Shown here one piece after another: positions 60,203-64,000 of a stretch of 64,000 bases of DNA (position 1 is its first letter; every line of letters begins with the position of its first letter). The position numbers were made by a program, and so were the translations under genes. Source of the stretch: Zanthoxylum bungeanum (taxonomy: Eukaryota > Streptophyta > Magnoliopsida > Sapindales > Rutaceae); assembly GCA_019454045.1 (NCBI GenBank), contig SKCR01021359.1, positions 35,544 through 99,543 on the forward strand, given 5' to 3'. The notes beneath the pieces are model-generated. The model worked only from the letters and a program-made list of their open reading frames with translations, searched no databases and was not told the DNA's origin.

Positions 60203-62289
60203 TGATGAGTGGTAATTATATCACTATTTCCCACTCATTTAACCTAATATTTTGTATAGTTTCTTGAGTTTTGTGAATATTTTGATGTGTTTTGTGTTAT
60301 TTTGTAGATAAATAAAGTTTCAGGACATTCTGGAGGTGATTTGGAGCAAAACAATGAAAATTGGCAAAAAGGGCAAAATGGTAATTTTTCCGCATCGCGA
60401 CGCCCAAACCCTTGGCGTCGCGACGCCTAACGTGCGTCGAGTCCTTGCTAATGTGCGCCGGGTCCACGTGTCAGAATTTAAAAAGTTTGACTTTGCTAAC
60501 ATGCGCCGTGTCACGTGTCACTATCACAGCTGATTTGATAACGTGCGTCGTGCCACGTGTCATCATCCTACGGTGCCGACAATTACCATTGCCACGTGTG
60601 CCACGTGTCACTCCACGTCACCGCCACATCATCATCCACATCACCAGTTGACCGAGTCAAAGTGCCACGTCACCGCCACGTCATCAGCAACCAATCATAG
60701 CGTGCCACGTGTCGCAATCCTACGGTGCCGACACTCCATTTCGCCACATCACAACCACGTCATGCCCACGTCAGTATAATAATTGAGCTCTCAGTCGCCT
60801 TGCCACGTGTCGCCTTATCTCCTTATCCAGAATCGCCACGTGTCAAGCCCTCAGCATGCCACGTCAAAAGAAGTTGGCGTCGCGACGCCCAGAGCTTATC
60901 GAGGCCTATATATTCAGCTCGATGTTTCAGTTTCAAATGTACCATTCTCTCTGAATTCTCTGATGTAAATAGGGAGTTTTCTATCTAGTTTCTTTTAGTT
61001 TTTAGTTTTGTAATTAATTTTAATTACGTTATGTAATAATAATAATTTACTTTCTTACTTCTTACGGTTTTTACTATTCACCATGAGGAGGTAACTTCCC
61101 CAGCTAGGATGAAAGGTAATTCTTTTACTATTACTATTTAGATTAATCTCCCTTAAAAATAATATATTCACTATTTAAAATATTGACTTAAAAAGGATAC
61201 CGCCATATTGGTCGGTTGGTAAATCATTTTAATCTGGTTTAAACCTGACTAATCAAGGATACCGCCAGATTAGTCGGTTGGTAATTAAATTTTCTTACCG
61301 CCTATATGGCAGGTTTATTTTGGTTCCGCCTTTATGGTTGGTTGGACTTAAATTGACTTAATCAGGTTACCGCCTATATGGCTGATTGGTAAAATAATCA
61401 CAAGTTAATATATTATATTAAGGGAGATATCTAAATAGTAAAAGTTGATCATTTTACCTTAGCATTTTATTTTACTTTTCAGTTTTTACTTTATGTCTTT
61501 TACTTTTCAACATTTTTACTTTATGTCTTTTACTTTTAAGTTTTTACTAGACCTAATTATGTGTTAGATATCTGGGGTTGTGATGAATTCTAATATCACC
61601 GGTTTATAAGAGGTTATTTTATAGTTTGGGTAATTTAAAGGTTTACTTATTAAGTCTTAAGCTTAATGCTTATTGTTGTCTGATCACCAATAAGATTGAT
61701 CGGGTAATTCTAAAATGAACTAGACATATGGATTTTAGGTTTCAGCCTTAGATTTAATAGTCCACGATCTTCCTTGAGGATAGATAACCCTTTAATAGAT
61801 TTCCTTACAGGATAGACATATACCTGTCGGGCGGGGGTAGTCATAATTGGAACTTAATCTTAATGAATCCATGTAATTTGGTTGACATAGACATATGGTT
61901 CAATTGGGTTATACTGGGTATTTGTGTCTGACCATCGACAGAGGCTTTCGCTTAATTTCGTGTTCCAAGTTAGTAAACCGATTTATTACACAAACATAAA
62001 ATAATCACTTCATCTTTTAAAAGATATTAGAAAGATTCACAACCCTAGATCTTTGTGTCTTTTGTTATTTTCCTTAGTATTTTCTTTTGTCTTTTTATTT
62101 ATTTAGCAAATCTACAATCAACCAAATCAATCAAGCAATCATTCTCTTCTCCCTCAATTAGATATTTGTAAATAAATAGATTCAATAATTAATAACAACA
62201 GTAGGAATTAAGTCCTCGTGAGATCGATATTTTTATACTACTTGAACGATACATACGCTTGCGTTATACGTGTGTGTTTACGCCGGTCA
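60203..62289 (+). repeat. 3' LTR of the LOG-carrying element
   Basis: This 2,087-bp LTR nearly matches 54,246-56,318. The array at about 60,385-60,890 has eight CACGTG cores and retains two GGCGTCGCGACGCC-type palindromes where the 5' LTR has lost some sequence. The TATA box is at 60,907-60,913. Confidence 0.92.
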
Positions 62290-62779
62290 ATAGTACCCAA
62301 ACAGAGTGATTTAATGAAATGTCAGATGACAGGTTTTACTTTCGGCAGTGGCAGGTTTTACTTTCGGTAGATATAGGCTCACGTGGCTGATGTCACGAGG
62401 ATGGTGGAACAATGATTATTTTCCTTTGTATTTAAAGAGGTTGAAAACACTTTTGTAAGTGTTAGAAAAGTTAAATTCAAGCATTACTTGTAAGAATCGA
62501 GAGAATACAGAATCTCGACCATACCCGACAACCTGTAAAAAGAGGTCGGCTAAACCCGACCAAATTATAAAATCAGTCTTTTTCTTTGTGTCCGTGGACG
62601 TAAGTTGGATCCATTCCGCCGAATCACGTTATATCGTCTGTTCTTATCTATGTGTTTTTCATTTTTCCGCTAAGTTTGCTTTTGGTTCCCAACAAACCAA
62701 ACAAATTCACAATTAGAGGAAGATTATTCGAGAAGCGAGTTTCCGAATTTCTCCCTAAAATAAAAATCGACCGTCATCA
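62290..62779. repeat. LTR-like repeat, 'family 5', right copy, second part
   Basis: This continues 54,245 after the LOG-carrying element. It contains GTATTTAAAGAGG (62,428-62,440) and the block GTCCGTGGACGTAAGTTGG followed by CCGCCGAATCACGT, shared in reverse with the left copy. It ends CCGTCATCA at 62,779. The ORF at 62,459-62,716 has no recognisable product. Confidence 0.6.
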
Positions 62780-63007
62780 TATAATGTGATTGCGCACTCC
62801 TTGACAAGAGAAGCTTTAAATTATGTAAATTCTGTTATATGGTTGGGTGAATTCTCAACCAACATTAATTTCTTATTCAATTTGTTTCCTTTCGGGAAAA
62901 AATACAAAACAAAGTGTACACGTAATGAAGTGCGTCCAGATACATAAAACGAAAGTGAGACTATTTCGGAGGATATGATTTTATTAATCAATTATTTACA
63001 CTCGTGT

Positions 63008-63017
63008 CTATATATGA
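63008..63017 (+). promoter_or_regulatory. Candidate TATA box of the thioredoxin-like gene
   Basis: CTATATATGA lies about 100 bp before the ATG at 63,114. Nothing else recognisable is present in 62,780-63,113. If this is the core promoter, the retroelement block ends only about 230 bp upstream of it. Confidence 0.45.
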
Positions 63018-63113
63018 ATGAATATATCTAATCTAACCTTTCCTCTTTATCTTTACCAATTATTAATATTTCAGAACACATTTAATAATTAAAAGAGTGT
63101 GTAAAAAAAAAAA

Positions 63114-63949
63114 ATGCAGAGAGAGAATAAAAATCACGCAACTCTGGTATTACAATCAGCTCTGCTCTGCTTTTTCATTTTCAATTTATGCTTTGCACAA
63201 TCCCAGTCGTTGCCGCCGGCGAAACACGATGGGTTCGCGTACACGAAGCACCCCGTTGACTCTGACACCATCATCATCGAAGCGTTCTTTGACCCTGTCT
63301 GCCCCGATAGCAGGGACGCGTGGCCACCTCTCAAACAAGCCCTTCATTATTACGGCCCTCACGTTTTCCTTGTGCTTCATCTCTTGCCGTTACCGTTAGT
63401 AATTCTTACTTTATTGTTTCATATACAATTCAAATTTTTATATTATCACGGCTGGCGATTTTGGGAGCAATTTCAATTGAATGTCAATTTTGTTTCCTTT
63501 ATTATTTATCCCAACGCAACTTAATCTTACGGTAAAAATTACCTGAAGATGTTAAAATTTTGAAGATAAATTCATACATATCGTGTCAATCCAATTTTTA
63601 AAAAGCATAACTCGTGAATACGATTCATGTCGGATGGGGCCAATTTTTTAAATTTGTACGCCCTTATCTTAAAGCTCTTGTTTTTTCAACTTGAGAAATT
63701 TTACTGACTCAATTATTTATTTAATTTTGAGAAGTACTAAAGAGATTAAAAATGGATTAAATAGAGATTAACCATTGGAATGAACAACATAAAGCTAGAG
63801 CTTGCAACCAGTGGAATGAACTGATACTTTCTTTTGATAATTGCAGTTACCATGACAATGCATATGCTACTTCTCGTGCATTGCACATTGTAAACAGGGT
63901 TAATTCTTCTGCTACATTCTGCTTGTTGGAGTGGTTCTTTAAACATCAG
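63114..63949 (+). CDS. Secreted thioredoxin/DsbA-like protein, first two exons
   Basis: Exon 1 is 63,114-63,394 (donor GTTAGT) and exon 2 is 63,847-63,949 (acceptor TTGCAG, donor GTTGGA). Together they give 128 codons, with more exons expected beyond the window. Residues 1-28 form a signal peptide with the hydrophobic core LVLQSALLCFFIFNLCFA, so the protein should enter the secretory pathway. The thioredoxin-type active site is in EAFFDPVCPDSRDAWPPLK; the motif CPDS (63-66) has only one Cys where DsbA and thioredoxin have CxxC. LHLLPLPYHDNAY spans the splice site and ALHIVN follows. It resembles Arabidopsis proteins annotated only as thioredoxin superfamily (AT1G76020/AT1G20225, from memory). 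Function is unknown. It appears intact. Confidence 0.88.
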
Positions 63950-64000
63950 GTTGGATTTACAGCATCAATTTTCAACCGCAAAGTTTTATATTCATATTGT

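Larger units (their letters stand above)
54246..62289 (+). mobile_element. Athila-type retrotransposon carrying a LOG-like gene
   Basis: This is an 8.04-kb element with LTRs 54,246-56,318 and 60,203-62,289, the Athila primer site at 56,325 and a polypurine tract at 60,191. The flanks ACAGT (54,241-54,245) and ATAGT (62,290-62,294) are a 5-bp duplication with one change. The internal 3.9 kb holds a gag-like ORF with one stop, the GCTAGCAGGGAGGCAACCCA spacer typical of Athila, a complete LOG-like ORF and a long 3' region. No protease, RT or integrase is present. The two LTRs differ at few positions, so insertion is comparatively recent. It landed inside the family 5 repeat. Confidence 0.92.

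Overview
The window is nuclear DNA of a flowering plant, most likely a eudicot. Two genes with plant intron structure sit in a sea of LTR retrotransposons. The calcium-dependent protein kinase on the minus strand (15.75-19.89 kb) has the classic 8-exon CDPK layout and an N-terminus like Arabidopsis CPK29. At the right edge the first two exons of a secreted thioredoxin/DsbA-like gene begin (63.1 kb onward). Apart from one ORF-bearing retroelement and its partner copy, everything else is mobile DNA or its debris. I see no tRNA, rRNA or CRISPR.

Layout. 1-10.5 kb: a decayed Athila-type gag-pol (+), split by an 8.2-kb non-autonomous Tat/Ogre-type element (588-8801, minus, TSD AATGC). 10.5-13.7 kb: a truncated Athila LTR and an unclassified LTR-like remnant. 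13.7-22.3 kb: low-copy DNA with the CDPK gene and a 761-bp hAT-type non-autonomous element with a perfect 8-bp TSD. 22.4-62.8 kb: a 40-kb nested retrotransposon block. 62.8-64 kb: the thioredoxin-like gene.

Inside the block, left to right: a truncated LTR-like repeat ('family 5'); a truncated Athila-type element (minus) with an open gag-like ORF and the 5' end of a captured LOG-like gene; the 3' half of a Tat/Ogre element (+) holding a 3.2-kb solo LTR (TSD CTTAG); a minus-strand gypsy-type gag gene with tandem repeats, split by an 11.5-kb chromovirus-like Ty3/gypsy element (TSD CTTTC). That element's reverse transcriptase is itself split by a 4.4-kb LTR-like insertion (TSD TTTTT), which holds a 1.8-kb Athila-type solo LTR (TSD GCTCT). 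The second family 5 repeat follows, split by an 8.0-kb Athila-type element (54,246-62,289).

The most interesting object is that last element. It has two LTRs, a tRNA-Asp primer site and a polypurine tract, but no pol. It carries a gag-like ORF (one stop codon) and a complete, intronless 237-codon homologue of the cytokinin-activating enzyme LOG, with its own TATA-like box. The LOG-like protein ends in a basic stretch plus an LDLNL (EAR-like) motif. The LTRs contain a dense array of CACGTG (G-box/ABRE-like) sites upstream of the TATA box. The 24-28 kb copy shows that the same gag-plus-LOG arrangement is a family trait and not a one-off insertion.
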